Below are positions 48,817 to 57,631 of a stretch of 64,000 nucleotides of DNA, piece after piece. The position numbers were made by a program, and so were the translations under genes. Every line of letters starts with the position of its first letter. Within the stretch, counting starts at the first letter, position 1. This DNA is from Sphingomonadales bacterium UBA2683. Lineage in GTDB: Bacteria; Pseudomonadota; Alphaproteobacteria; Sphingomonadales; Sphingomonadaceae. The notes under the pieces are model-generated. The model did no database searches. It was given only the letters and a program-made list of their open reading frames with translations, and was not told the DNA's origin. The stretch is taken from NCBI GenBank assembly GCA_002354635.1, contig DELZ01000005.1:62001-126000 (forward strand), read 5' to 3'.

Positions 48817-48860
48817 AATCTGGGTCGCCAGACAGAACTGGCACCCGAACACGAGAAACC

Positions 48861-48906
48861 AGCTCCGGTATTCGCCTTTTCCAGGTGGGGTATCGGAGCT
48901 TTTTTG
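48861..48906 (+). terminator. rho-independent terminator after the PLDc_N peptide gene
   Basis: Arms AGCTCCGGTA and TATCGGAGCT (one G-T pair) with a 20-base loop, followed by six T. It lies 45 bases after the PLDc_N stop. Confidence 0.7.
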
Positions 48907-48953
48907 GTAAAGGGCCCGCTGTCCGGCAACGCAAAGCTATCGGGGAGACTATC

Positions 48954-49358
48954 ATGGCGAAAGACCCATCAAGCAATACCTTGGCAAACGAACGTACCGA
49001 CCTTGCCGAGGATCGCACCGACTGGGCGGAAGACCGGACCATCATGGCCAATGAGCGAACCTTTGCCGGTTGGATGCGTACGGGGCTGGCTGCGGTCGGG
49101 ATCGGACTCGGTTTCAACGCCCTGTTTGGCAAGCTTGAGCCGCTCTGGGTTCCCAAGGGAATTGCCACCCTGTTCATGATCATCGGAATTTTCATTTTCT
49201 GGGTTGCCCAACGCAATGGCTGCGCGGTGCAGAACAGGTTGAACTCACACCATGCAACCCCGGTCAAACCAATCAATTTGCAGATCATTTCGGGTTTGAT
49301 GGGGTCGGGTGCGATTGCCTTGATTGTCGCGATTTGGATGATGGACTTCAGCATCTAA
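48954..49358 (+). CDS. DUF202/YidH-family membrane protein
   Basis: 134 residues from ATG at 48954 (CGGGGAG upstream). The N-terminal DUF202 hallmark is NERTDLAEDRTDWAEDRTIMANERTFAGWMRT, followed by three hydrophobic segments (GLAAVGIGLGFNALF, GIATLFMIIGIFIFWVA, QIISGLMGSGAIALIVAIWMM). The repeated E-R/D-R-T arginine pattern is longer than in the usual DUF202. The function is unknown. It is downstream of a terminator, so it probably has its own promoter, though I saw no EcfG site for it. Confidence 0.87.
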   Translation: MAKDPSSNTLANERTDLAEDRTDWAEDRTIMANERTFAGWMRTGLAAVGIGLGFNALFGKLEPLWVPKGIATLFMIIGIFIFWVAQRNGCAVQNRLNSHHATPVKPINLQIISGLMGSGAIALIVAIWMMDFSI

Positions 49359-49435
49359 TCCGGTCTGGCGTGCAACCAAATCGCTTGTCGCCGGTTATTG
49401 GAATGAATGCAGTTCAGCAGAAACAGGAAAATTAT

Positions 49436-49552
49436 ATGCGTTTCATCATCAGAACCATAGCGGCCGGAGCCATTTCGATCGCCGCCAAAATCATCATCAA
49501 GAAAATACAGGAAAAGAACCAGCCCGAGCCCGGCGTCCGTCCGGCAGAGTGA
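49436..49552 (+). CDS. very small membrane-associated peptide
   Basis: 38 residues (MRFIIRTIAAGAISIAAKII, then a lysine-rich amphipathic tail KKIQEKNQPEPG). An AGGAAA precedes the ATG; an earlier ATG at 49403 is in frame. One helix could sit in the membrane with a basic tail in the cytoplasm. I do not recognise it. It lies 17 bases from the stop of the convergent PLD gene. Its existence rests on the ribosome site and composition only. Confidence 0.5.
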   Translation: MRFIIRTIAAGAISIAAKIIIKKIQEKNQPEPGVRPAE

Positions 49553-49569
49553 TCAAGACCGCATTCCGC

Positions 49570-50988
49570 CTATTGCGAAGTGATCCCGGCAAAAACATTG
49601 TCGGCCCGTTTCGGATCTAAAATGTCATTGTCGGCCAACCATTCCTGAACCGCATCGACATCCGGTGTGCGATAGCGACGAAGCCGGCGACCCGATTTCC
49701 CCAGCATCTCTATGGTTCCTATCAGCGAGCCCGTTTGCTCCATCGCTGCCAGAACCGCTTGCTCCTCAACTCCCAGATGTTCTGCCAGCAAATCGTTGCG
49801 TGTATAGGCTATTTGCTCTGCAACAGCGGTGTCCGGCGAAGCGGATGCATCAAGCGCGACATCACATTCGCTGTCGAAACCAAGCGACCGGTTATTGAAA
49901 TTGGATGACCCGACACGGAGATACTGGTCGTCGACAATCAATATCTTGGCATGCACGTAAACCGATGTGCCCTCGGCCGTAAACGGGTGAAAAATCCGAA
50001 AACGACCAAATTTGTCTCGCGCCTTTATGGCCTCATGGATACGCGCGCGGGCCGAATCCATGATTTCGGATTCAAGCCAGCCTTCGGCGCTTTGCGGATT
50101 GATGATGACGATTTCCGGCCCCGATTCCTCCGACAGGCGCTCAGCAATTGCAGCCGCGATCCGGGTAGAGGCAAAATACTGGCTCTCCGCATAGATGAAA
50201 TCTTTCGCGGCAGCGATCAGATCCAGATACAGATTTTCGATTTCGTGCACGCCCTCCTGATCATCCATTTCCGGCAGGGTGCGCGCAATCGCGATCGGAC
50301 AATTTTTGAAATCGGCAACAAGACCCTTTGGCCAGCAGTCAGCCTTGGACGTGACGGCTTTGGGCTGCTTGCCGCCTGCATCGCGCCAGTGTTGCTCGGC
50401 ATATTCCGACAATGCCCGGGCGATGTCGCCCTGGACCACCATGGCGGCGTCATGCCAGGGGCCGGCATCATTGCCGTCCGGCTGCAGACGGAGCTCCTGC
50501 ACGTCGTCGTGGGCCCGGGTATCCCATCTGTTGTTGGTAACATCGATACCGCTGCAAAAGGCCGTATCCTGATCAATGACGATGACTTTTTGGTGATGCG
50601 CAGCCCCCACGGGATGATGGGCGTCAAGCTTGAAATGGACCCGGCGATGGAAATACCACCGGATCAGCGTCCTCAGCCCATTGAATCGCAAAAAGGATTT
50701 CAGTGCGCCAGTGTCCCAGCGCAGCAGATAAATGTCCAGATCGCGGTTATTCTGCAGCAGCCAGTCGAAATAGGCGCCAATCCGCAACGGTCCTTCCGGT
50801 GTTTCGACGGTATCGTGCATCTCCACACGTTCATCGAAATCCCAGCCGAGCAGCATGATCCGCTGCTGCGCCTGCGCCAGCGACTTGCGCACCGCCCGAA
50901 AATAATTTTCGCCATCGACCAAAACTGCAGACCGGTCTGCATGCTCAACGCGCCAGCAATTTTGTCCCGGCTTGAATATATTCGACAT
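49570..50988 (-). CDS. phospholipase D family phosphatidyltransferase
   Basis: 472 residues with two HKD motifs: HHQKVIVIDQDTAFCSGIDV (about residue 130) and HAKILIVDDQYLRVGSSNFNNRS (about 345). This is the catalytic pair of PLD-superfamily enzymes such as cardiolipin synthases and phospholipase D. The PLDc_N membrane part is missing, and the chain starts with a soluble segment (AVLVDGENYFRAV). Likely substrates are phosphatidylglycerol or other phospholipids, unproven. An EcfG-type promoter (GGAAC-N16-GGTT) lies 9 bases upstream of the start codon. Confidence 0.9.
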   Translation of the reverse strand: MSNIFKPGQNCWRVEHADRSAVLVDGENYFRAVRKSLAQAQQRIMLLGWDFDERVEMHDTVETPEGPLRIGAYFDWLLQNNRDLDIYLLRWDTGALKSFLRFNGLRTLIRWYFHRRVHFKLDAHHPVGAAHHQKVIVIDQDTAFCSGIDVTNNRWDTRAHDDVQELRLQPDGNDAGPWHDAAMVVQGDIARALSEYAEQHWRDAGGKQPKAVTSKADCWPKGLVADFKNCPIAIARTLPEMDDQEGVHEIENLYLDLIAAAKDFIYAESQYFASTRIAAAIAERLSEESGPEIVIINPQSAEGWLESEIMDSARARIHEAIKARDKFGRFRIFHPFTAEGTSVYVHAKILIVDDQYLRVGSSNFNNRSLGFDSECDVALDASASPDTAVAEQIAYTRNDLLAEHLGVEEQAVLAAMEQTGSLIGTIEMLGKSGRRLRRYRTPDVDAVQEWLADNDILDPKRADNVFAGITSQ

Positions 50989-50996
50989 GGGCGATC

Positions 50997-51021
50997 AACC
51001 TTTTCAGTGCGCCAAGGTTCC
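50997..51021 (-). promoter_or_regulatory. EcfG-type promoter of the PLD-family gene
   Basis: On the minus strand GGAAC (51021-51017), 16 bases, then GGTT (51000-50997). The -10 is unusually close to the start codon (8 bases), so the message would be almost leaderless or the start lies further downstream. Confidence 0.55.
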
Positions 51022-51073
51022 CGCTAACATAATATTAAATGCAACCAATCGATTAATTCCGTGTTTGTAGATC

Positions 51074-51958
51074 ATGAATGACCAAGCCGGCGACCCGCTC
51101 AACACTCTCGAAATATTAATCACGCAACTGCACTCGATGTGGGAGAACATCGTCAGCCTGCTTCCGAGTCTGGTCATTGCCCTCCTCTTCCTGATCCTGA
51201 CATGGATCGTCGCCAGATTCGCCACCAACATCGCTGATCGCCTGACCGCAAGGACGGCAATGCGCCCGTCCCTGCGCGAATTGGTCGACACGCTGGTCAA
51301 AATCGCCATCTGGGCGGTCGGTTTGCTGATCGCCCTGACCATTTTGCTGCCCGATTTGACACCGGGAAGCCTGATTGCCGGACTGGGCGTCGGCACAGTA
51401 GCGATCGGTTTTGCCTTTCAGGATATTTTCGAGAATTTTCTCGCCGGCATATTGATCATGATCCGGGAAAAAATGCGCATCGGCGACTATATTTCCTGCG
51501 AGGGCATCGAGGGCAGGGTCGAGCAGATCATGCTCCGTGAAACGCATATCAGGAAAATGTCCAACGAGCTGACGATCGTTCCCAATTCTGTACTTTTCAA
51601 AAATCCGGTCGAAATACTGACCGACAAGGAACGGCGACGGCACGAAGTGGTGGTCGGTGTCTCCTATGACACGGATCTGGAACAAGCGCGGAGCGTGATC
51701 AGGGCCGCACTGGAAAATTCCGAGGTCGCCGATGACGGCAAACCGATTGACATATTTGCCTGTGAATTCAATTCCAGTTCGATCGATTTCAAACTGCGCT
51801 GGTGGGCAGGGTCAGCACAGCGCGACATGCATGAAAGTCGCGACATCGTTATCCGCGCGGTCAAGCGGGCGCTGGATGACGCGGGTATAGAGATTCCCTT
51901 CCCCTATATGACTCACACGTTCAAGGAAGCGATACCGATGGTTTCCGGCGGAGATTGA
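51074..51958 (+). CDS. MscS family mechanosensitive channel (short form)
   Basis: 294 residues: two to three N-terminal membrane helices (about 20-110), the pore helix and beta domain (GLGVGTVAIGFAFQDIFENFLAGILIM, then RIGDYISCEGIEGRVEQIMLRET) and a C-terminal alpha/beta domain with EIPFPYMTHTF. It lacks the BON domain of its neighbour and is closer to YggB-like channels. It lies divergent to the PLD gene. Confidence 0.92.
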   Translation: MNDQAGDPLNTLEILITQLHSMWENIVSLLPSLVIALLFLILTWIVARFATNIADRLTARTAMRPSLRELVDTLVKIAIWAVGLLIALTILLPDLTPGSLIAGLGVGTVAIGFAFQDIFENFLAGILIMIREKMRIGDYISCEGIEGRVEQIMLRETHIRKMSNELTIVPNSVLFKNPVEILTDKERRRHEVVVGVSYDTDLEQARSVIRAALENSEVADDGKPIDIFACEFNSSSIDFKLRWWAGSAQRDMHESRDIVIRAVKRALDDAGIEIPFPYMTHTFKEAIPMVSGGD

Positions 51959-52040
51959 TGCTATTTTCCAAGCGGATATTCCGTTTGAGATGCAAGCCAT
52001 TGCGTCGATCTTTGATAGCGGCGTGGCGAGGAGAAGGTCG

Positions 52041-52655
52041 ATGGCTAAGTCAGGGTCATTTCAGAACGATGCCAGGTCTGTCGATGTAACGCTCGACAAT
52101 GGTACCAAAATCTGTCTGCGCCGTATCCGTCACTCTGATCGAGAGCGGATCGAAGACGGTATCAGCCAAATGTCTGACCAGAGCCGTTATCTGCGCTTTT
52201 TCTCCGGATCGAAAACCATGCCCCCTTCGGTCGTGGAACGACTGGCGAGCGTCGATGGTACCCATCATCTGGCGTGGGGAGTCGTTCATATGGATGAACC
52301 GGATCATCCTGCCATCGCCGCAGCACATGTTTTCCGCGAAACCGAAACCGGCGATGCGGGCGAGTTCGCCATCGCCGTTCTGGACCAGTATCATGGCCAC
52401 GGCGTCGCGCGCATATTGATGGCGACGATTTTTATCGACTGTTATTGCGAGGGATTTCGACAGTTGCGGATCGATATTTTGCAGAGCAACAAGAAAGCCT
52501 CCGGTCTGGTGCGGTCGGTGGGCGCAACACCGTACGCGCTTGAAGGGCCGGTCGCGCAATATAATCTCATCATCGAAGACGCGATTTCAGCGCTAAGGAC
52601 AATGGATGGTCCCCGCGCAATTCAGGATGTTGTAGCTGCGTTTTCAGCGGGTTGA
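52041..52655 (+). CDS. GNAT-family N-acetyltransferase
   Basis: 204 residues from ATG at 52041 (AGGAGAAGG upstream). The GNAT core has the acetyl-CoA loop LDQYHGHGVARILMATIFIDCYCEGFRQL and the preceding strand DAGEFAIAVL. The N-terminal part (RRIRHSDRERIEDGISQMSDQSRYLRFFS) resembles the GNAT domain of protein acetyltransferases attached to acyl-CoA synthetases. The substrate is unknown; the gene sits at the end of the stress island. Confidence 0.85.
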   Translation: MAKSGSFQNDARSVDVTLDNGTKICLRRIRHSDRERIEDGISQMSDQSRYLRFFSGSKTMPPSVVERLASVDGTHHLAWGVVHMDEPDHPAIAAAHVFRETETGDAGEFAIAVLDQYHGHGVARILMATIFIDCYCEGFRQLRIDILQSNKKASGLVRSVGATPYALEGPVAQYNLIIEDAISALRTMDGPRAIQDVVAAFSAG

Positions 52656-52852
52656 AAAGCGCAGGCCCCTCTCAGCGTCCAAAATTATTGCCTGTGATGG
52701 AACCGAAGCATCTTGGTGGAGTTATAGGCTTGAATCTCCGGACGATGCCCAAATTCACCTTCGAGCCAGAGATTTGTGCCAGAGAACGCGGTCCCGACCA
52801 GTTGTGTATGTCGATGATCGCGTTTTCTGGCCCAACGGCCAGACCGAAACCG

Positions 52853-54115
52853 TCAATCTTCGCCGGCAGCAACAACTTTTGCTGATCGGGCTCGCAAATC
52901 CTTGATGTCGGGCTTGTGGGCAATGACCTCCAGTGCTCTTTCCAGCGCATCGCGTGACGCGTCCGACGCCGTAACAGAGAATAGCTGCGGCCATGATTCG
53001 GCCAGCGCAAGCAAACAAAGCTGGATGCGCTGTTGCACCTCCACCATCCCGGAGCCGTCGCGGGCAATCTTGGTAAAGAAGTCGGTGAACAGATCCTGCA
53101 TATCTATCTCGGGACCATGGACTCTCGAATATCGGGGGTCTTCGGTCTCCGCGCTGGCTTCGGCGAGGACCTCGAAACAGCGCAAGCCGCTATCCAGAAC
53201 AGAAATCGCGGTACCGGGATCATTGACGGCCGGGGACAAGGCCCGGGATGCGATTTCGGAAAGCACCACCAGGCCAAATCGCGGATCCTGGTCAAAGCTG
53301 CGCGCATGCTCAACCAATATGGCGTCCTGAAAGCGCCGCAGATCCAGTTCCGTGGCCCCTTCCCCGGACAGATAGAGCAATGGCCGCGCCGGATAGACAA
53401 GTTTGCCCGGATGAATGGCCAGATACACCGTGACACCATGTTTTTCTGCCATTTCATCCAGCAATCCCATGTCGACAGACGTCACCACACCGCTGGCAAT
53501 ATCGCACCGGACGGGGACAGCATCAGAAGGGATATCGACCGGCGGCATGGCGTGCAGATATGGGTGCTTGCCATGCCAGCGCAGGGCTTTCGAGGTCGCC
53601 CGCTCCACCCGTTCAATCAGGTCGTTCATTCGCCCGAAGGTGGACAGCTGTTGAATCCAGTTGATCAGGGTACCGGTGATCAGGATGATTACGGTTATCG
53701 TGGCGAAGAACAGGATGATGCGGCCACGATCATCATAAAAGCCGGCGGAAAGGCCGATAATCCCCACAATACTGAAAAGAAACGTACCGAGGAAGGTCGA
53801 CAGCGCATTTTGCGAACGGTCATCGGCCAGCATCAGCGCGATGGTGCGCGGTGTAGCTGTGCTGGTTGCCGAACCATAGGCCGATATCATGATGGAAACC
53901 GAAAATGCGATGACCGCCAGCATGCTCGACGCCAGAATCGTCAATATGTCCCCAACCGAACCGCTGGCGAGTTCCATATCGGATTCATACGGAATCAGGG
54001 GCCCGATCCATTTCGCAGCCCCCGCCGCGACAATCGCGGCCACGCTGAACAGCATGGCCCGGAACCATATTTTCTCAGGCAGCCGGGAGATATATTTCTT
54101 CAGTTCCAATATCAT
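52853..54115 (-). CDS. DUF2254 family membrane protein
   Basis: 420 residues from ATG at 54115. The DUF2254 features are four hydrophobic segments in the first 160 residues (FRAMLFSVAAIVAAGAAKW; ILASSMLAVIAFSVSIMI; LSTFLGTFLFSIVGIIGLSAG; IILFFATITVIILITGTLI), then a soluble domain with ALSPAVNDPGTAISVLD. The function is unknown; genes of this family often accompany envelope stress proteins. The 235-base spacer after the tag gene shows no clear EcfG site. Confidence 0.88.
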   Translation of the reverse strand: MILELKKYISRLPEKIWFRAMLFSVAAIVAAGAAKWIGPLIPYESDMELASGSVGDILTILASSMLAVIAFSVSIMISAYGSATSTATPRTIALMLADDRSQNALSTFLGTFLFSIVGIIGLSAGFYDDRGRIILFFATITVIILITGTLINWIQQLSTFGRMNDLIERVERATSKALRWHGKHPYLHAMPPVDIPSDAVPVRCDIASGVVTSVDMGLLDEMAEKHGVTVYLAIHPGKLVYPARPLLYLSGEGATELDLRRFQDAILVEHARSFDQDPRFGLVVLSEIASRALSPAVNDPGTAISVLDSGLRCFEVLAEASAETEDPRYSRVHGPEIDMQDLFTDFFTKIARDGSGMVEVQQRIQLCLLALAESWPQLFSVTASDASRDALERALEVIAHKPDIKDLRARSAKVVAAGED

Positions 54116-54350
54116 GCGCCACCCCTTTCCAACCGAACCGATACGGCCGGTCCGCAAAGCGGCTCGATCCGGTTCCCGGTCGGCGTCTTGCATCCTGTTC
54201 CGAACATTCCCCCGCGATAGCTTTTTTTGGAGACTCCTGCCAGCGCACTTTGCCGCATCCGCCCGACCGGGACGAAGCGATATACTGATATCGCAATCGG
54301 CAGACAGACGTCGGACAAGGCCCTTTCGGAGCGGTTCTGGTCCAAGATCG

Positions 54351-54932
54351 TCATGCTCCGGCTTTCCAGCATCCGGCGAGATGGTCGTCGGTCATCCCGA
54401 TCGCCTGCATATAGGCATAAATTATTGTGCTACCGACGAAGCTCATGCCCCGCTTTTTCAGCGTTCTGGAGATGGTGTCGCTGACCGGGCTGGTCGTCGC
54501 CATCTCGGCAAATTTTCCGGGACGGTTGACGGGCGGCGGCCCGTCCAGATGGTTCCAGAGCCACGTATCGAAGCTCCCGAATTCCAGCTGCATCTCCAGA
54601 AACACCCGGGCATTCTTGCGCACGGAATATATCTTGAGCCGGTTGCGGATGATCGCGGGTTCCGCACGCAAGGCTTCCAGTTCCTCGTCATCCATCGCGG
54701 CACAGCGCTCGATATCAAATCCGTGGAATGCCTGTCGATAGCCTTCGCGTTTGCGGAGGACGGTCTCCCAACTCAGGCCGGCCTGCGCACCTTCCAGAAT
54801 CAGGTTTTCGAACAACAGCCGGTCATCATGGACGGGCATCCCCCATTCACGGTCATGATAGTCACCGTAGAATTCTTTGCCTGTCTGGCCACCGAAGCAG
54901 CGATGCTTTCCGTCCGTTCCGATCACCGTCAT
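54351..54932 (-). CDS. tag: DNA-3-methyladenine glycosylase I
   Basis: 193 residues. Tag removes 3-methyladenine from alkylated DNA. The N-terminal zinc-site cysteine follows as HRCFGGQTGKEFYGDYHDREWGMPVHDD, the conserved helix-turn region as LILEGAQAGLSWETVL and the C-terminal zinc ligands as MTDDHLAGC. The length is normal. It is 37 bases downstream of the ICMT-like gene on the same strand. Confidence 0.94.
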   Translation of the reverse strand: MTVIGTDGKHRCFGGQTGKEFYGDYHDREWGMPVHDDRLLFENLILEGAQAGLSWETVLRKREGYRQAFHGFDIERCAAMDDEELEALRAEPAIIRNRLKIYSVRKNARVFLEMQLEFGSFDTWLWNHLDGPPPVNRPGKFAEMATTSPVSDTISRTLKKRGMSFVGSTIIYAYMQAIGMTDDHLAGCWKAGA

Positions 54933-54969
54933 GATTGCCGACTAACCGGTTAGGCCGGTTTCGACAATT

Positions 54970-56295
54970 CTATTCGGCAGGCTGGATGTCCGGCGCGCGC
55001 GCGTGGTCCGGGGTCCACCAGCCGATCCGCCGCTTCACCCGGTTGAGCAGTCGCGGAATCGGAGCGTTGCGATCCATCCATTCCGCGTAATCCTTGTAAG
55101 CCGGATCGCTGAGCAGATGTTTTTCCTCGGTCTTGGCGCGCCAGTAATAGACGCCGCTTACCAACGCCATCAGCACCGTATTGCGTACAAAATCCGCAAA
55201 GCTGCCGGAAGTCACCAGAAATGGCATGCTTGCCAGCCACCAGTAGGCGTTCTTTGCCATATAGGCGGGGTGCTTGGTCCAGCTATAGGGTCCATGGGTC
55301 AATATGCCGCGATGGGTGAGGTTGGAAAAGCGGAGACCGAAGGCTACTGTCGCCCACGCATAGATGGCGGTCAGCAAAACCAGAACGCCGCCCCAGACCC
55401 ACAGGATGGCAGGCCGACCGTCGAACCAATAGGCCCAGTCGGCGGTGCTGACATGATAGTTGAGCGGACCATTGTCTCCCATCAATATGAACGGCGGATA
55501 GCACATAAGCGCGGCAACCCAGCCAGCCAGATAGGGATTTGCGGTGCGGATATGCGCATCGAGCGGCTTCATCGTCAGCAGATATCCAACCGTTGCAAAC
55601 TGGACATCGATAACGAACATCGCGACGATCAGCCAGCGCGCAATCGCTACCGGATTGCCATTGATATCAGCGAGATCAAGCCGGACAAGATCCCCGAATC
55701 CGCCGGGCACGATCGAAATCATGAAGGCGAGGAAAAAGCCCTTTACCGCCCAGGCCCGCAGATGGTGGTAAATCTGTTCGCGGTTAAACTCGCCTTTCCC
55801 GCCGGTCAGCAGCTGGCCGAAATGCCAGGCGCCATCGCGCGGTTCGATGGTGAAGCGATCCATGATCAGGACATAGGGAATGGACAGCACAAACAGCCAG
55901 GGCGCCACCGCCCCCAACAGTTCCATGGAAAATTGATATTGCCCAGTCCAGTACCAGCGCCCGACACAATAGATCGTCGCGATAAGCCCCCAGGTCGCCC
56001 ACAGGCCCGTCAGTTTCACCAGACTGATGTCGAATGTATCTTTGAGCCTTTCCGGATTTTGCCAGTCGATGCCCGTGGATGATCGCAAATGGACCTTGTC
56101 CATCAGCAGCGACCAGAGCACCATCGGTATCGCACAGGCGGCACAGGCGGCAAGTGCCGAATAGGGTCCGTCCATCCCGTATTGCCGGGCGATCAGGATC
56201 CAGCACGCCAGTCCGATCAGGCCCGCCACGCCCACGCCATGGGAAACCGCAGAGCGGGGCCGTGGATCATCACCGCTAGATTTTAGTCCAAACAT
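54970..56295 (-). CDS. isoprenylcysteine carboxyl methyltransferase-like membrane protein
   Basis: 441 residues with about ten hydrophobic segments. The ICMT/phospholipid methyltransferase motif lies near residue 330: THRGILTHGPYSWTKHPAYMAKNAYWWLAS, followed by a final helix and EEKHLLSDPAYKDYAEW, the usual ending. In bacteria these proteins methylate lipids or unknown small molecules with SAM. The long N-terminal membrane half is not typical of short ICMTs, so a specialised substrate is likely. It precedes tag. Confidence 0.75.
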   Translation of the reverse strand: MFGLKSSGDDPRPRSAVSHGVGVAGLIGLACWILIARQYGMDGPYSALAACAACAIPMVLWSLLMDKVHLRSSTGIDWQNPERLKDTFDISLVKLTGLWATWGLIATIYCVGRWYWTGQYQFSMELLGAVAPWLFVLSIPYVLIMDRFTIEPRDGAWHFGQLLTGGKGEFNREQIYHHLRAWAVKGFFLAFMISIVPGGFGDLVRLDLADINGNPVAIARWLIVAMFVIDVQFATVGYLLTMKPLDAHIRTANPYLAGWVAALMCYPPFILMGDNGPLNYHVSTADWAYWFDGRPAILWVWGGVLVLLTAIYAWATVAFGLRFSNLTHRGILTHGPYSWTKHPAYMAKNAYWWLASMPFLVTSGSFADFVRNTVLMALVSGVYYWRAKTEEKHLLSDPAYKDYAEWMDRNAPIPRLLNRVKRRIGWWTPDHARAPDIQPAE

Positions 56296-56447
56296 CCGCC
56301 CGCTTTAACCAATAATGGTAAGCAAGCCGTGAACATAACGATTCCAGGGAAAATTCCTCGGATTGGCCTAGGAAAATTGCGCGAGCTGCCCTATATCATC
56401 CTGTAAAGGCGGGTGAAATCAATTTGATGATAAAACACGGGATTCAT

Positions 56448-57614
56448 ATGAAAAATATTGGACTTTCTCTCTCCGGTGCAATTCTTCTGGTTGCCTGCTC
56501 GAATGGCGATGACGCCCAGGCGAACGGCAACGCCTCTGCAGAAAAGCAGGCGCTGTCCGACATTTCGCCGGTCGATCGCAAACCTTTCGAAACCACCGCG
56601 ATTGCCAGTTTTGACGAACCATGGGCGATGACATTCCTGCCCGACGGCCGGATACTGGTCAGCGAAAAAGCAGGGACGCTGCAGCTGGTTGATGGCAAAG
56701 GTCAGAAAACCGACATCGCCGGCGTGCCCGAAGTTGATTATGGTGGTCAGGGCGGTTTCGGCGATATCGTCCTCGCTCCCGATTTCGCGACAAGCAATAT
56801 CGTCTATCTGAGCTGGATCGAAGCCGGCGAACAAGACACCCGCGGTGCCGTGGTTGGCCGGGCCAGGCTGGAGCTGAAAGGCCAGAAACCGGCACTGAAA
56901 AATCTTCAAACCATCTGGAAACAGGATCCGAAGGTTGAGGGTCGTGGACATTATTCTCACCGCATCGCCTTTTCCCCCGATGGCGAATATCTCTTCATCG
57001 GTTCGGGCGAACGGCAGAAATTCGACCCGGCGCAGGATATGGCGGCCAATCTCGGCAAGGTCATAAGATTATATCCGGACGGCAGCGTTCCAAAAGACAA
57101 TCCGTTCGTCGACAGGGAGGGCGCACTTCCCGAAATCTGGTCGCTGGGCCACCGCAATATATTGGGGCTCGCTTTTGATGGCGAAGGGCGCCTGTGGAAT
57201 CAGGAAATGGGTCCGAAAGACGGCGACGAGCTCAACCTCGTCCAGCGCGGTGCCAATTACGGCTATCCGATCGTCTCGGAAGGCAATCATTACGATGGCA
57301 AGAAAATCCCCAATCATGACACGCGTCCCGAATTCGAGGCGCCAAAAGTGGCCTGGGTGCCGACGATCGCGCCAAGCGGCCTGATCTTTTATTCCGGCGA
57401 TCTGTTCCCGGCATGGAAAGGCAGCGCTTTCATCGGCGGCCTTGCCAGCCAGGCCCTCATTCGCGTCAGCTTCGATGGCGACAGTGCGAAAGAAGCAGAG
57501 CGTTTCCTGATGGGTAATCGCATCCGTGAAGTGGAACAGGGACCGGATGGCGCCATCTATGTGCTGGAAGACGGCGAAGGCGGCAAACTGCTCAAGCTGA
57601 CACCGACCAAATAG
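56448..57614 (+). CDS. PQQ-dependent aldose sugar dehydrogenase-type lipoprotein
   Basis: 388 residues from ATG at 56448. A lipoprotein signal (GLSLSGAILLVACSN) is followed by a six-bladed beta-propeller of the soluble glucose/sorbosone dehydrogenase type: PWAMTFLPDGRILVSEK, YSHRIAFSPDGEYLFIGSG, SLGHRNILGLAFDGEGRLWNQEMGPKDGDELNLV and NYGYPIVSEG. The catalytic histidine and PQQ contacts should lie in these loops. Such enzymes oxidise aldoses in the periplasm with pyrroloquinoline quinone; no pqq genes are in the window. Confidence 0.9.
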   Translation: MKNIGLSLSGAILLVACSNGDDAQANGNASAEKQALSDISPVDRKPFETTAIASFDEPWAMTFLPDGRILVSEKAGTLQLVDGKGQKTDIAGVPEVDYGGQGGFGDIVLAPDFATSNIVYLSWIEAGEQDTRGAVVGRARLELKGQKPALKNLQTIWKQDPKVEGRGHYSHRIAFSPDGEYLFIGSGERQKFDPAQDMAANLGKVIRLYPDGSVPKDNPFVDREGALPEIWSLGHRNILGLAFDGEGRLWNQEMGPKDGDELNLVQRGANYGYPIVSEGNHYDGKKIPNHDTRPEFEAPKVAWVPTIAPSGLIFYSGDLFPAWKGSAFIGGLASQALIRVSFDGDSAKEAERFLMGNRIREVEQGPDGAIYVLEDGEGGKLLKLTPTK

Positions 57615-57631
57615 GGTTTTCCAACCAGTAA

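Noticed and set aside
54116..54350. GTTCC at 54172 as an EcfG -35 for the DUF2254 gene
   Set aside because: No GT-type -10 at 16 or 17 bases on the minus strand.
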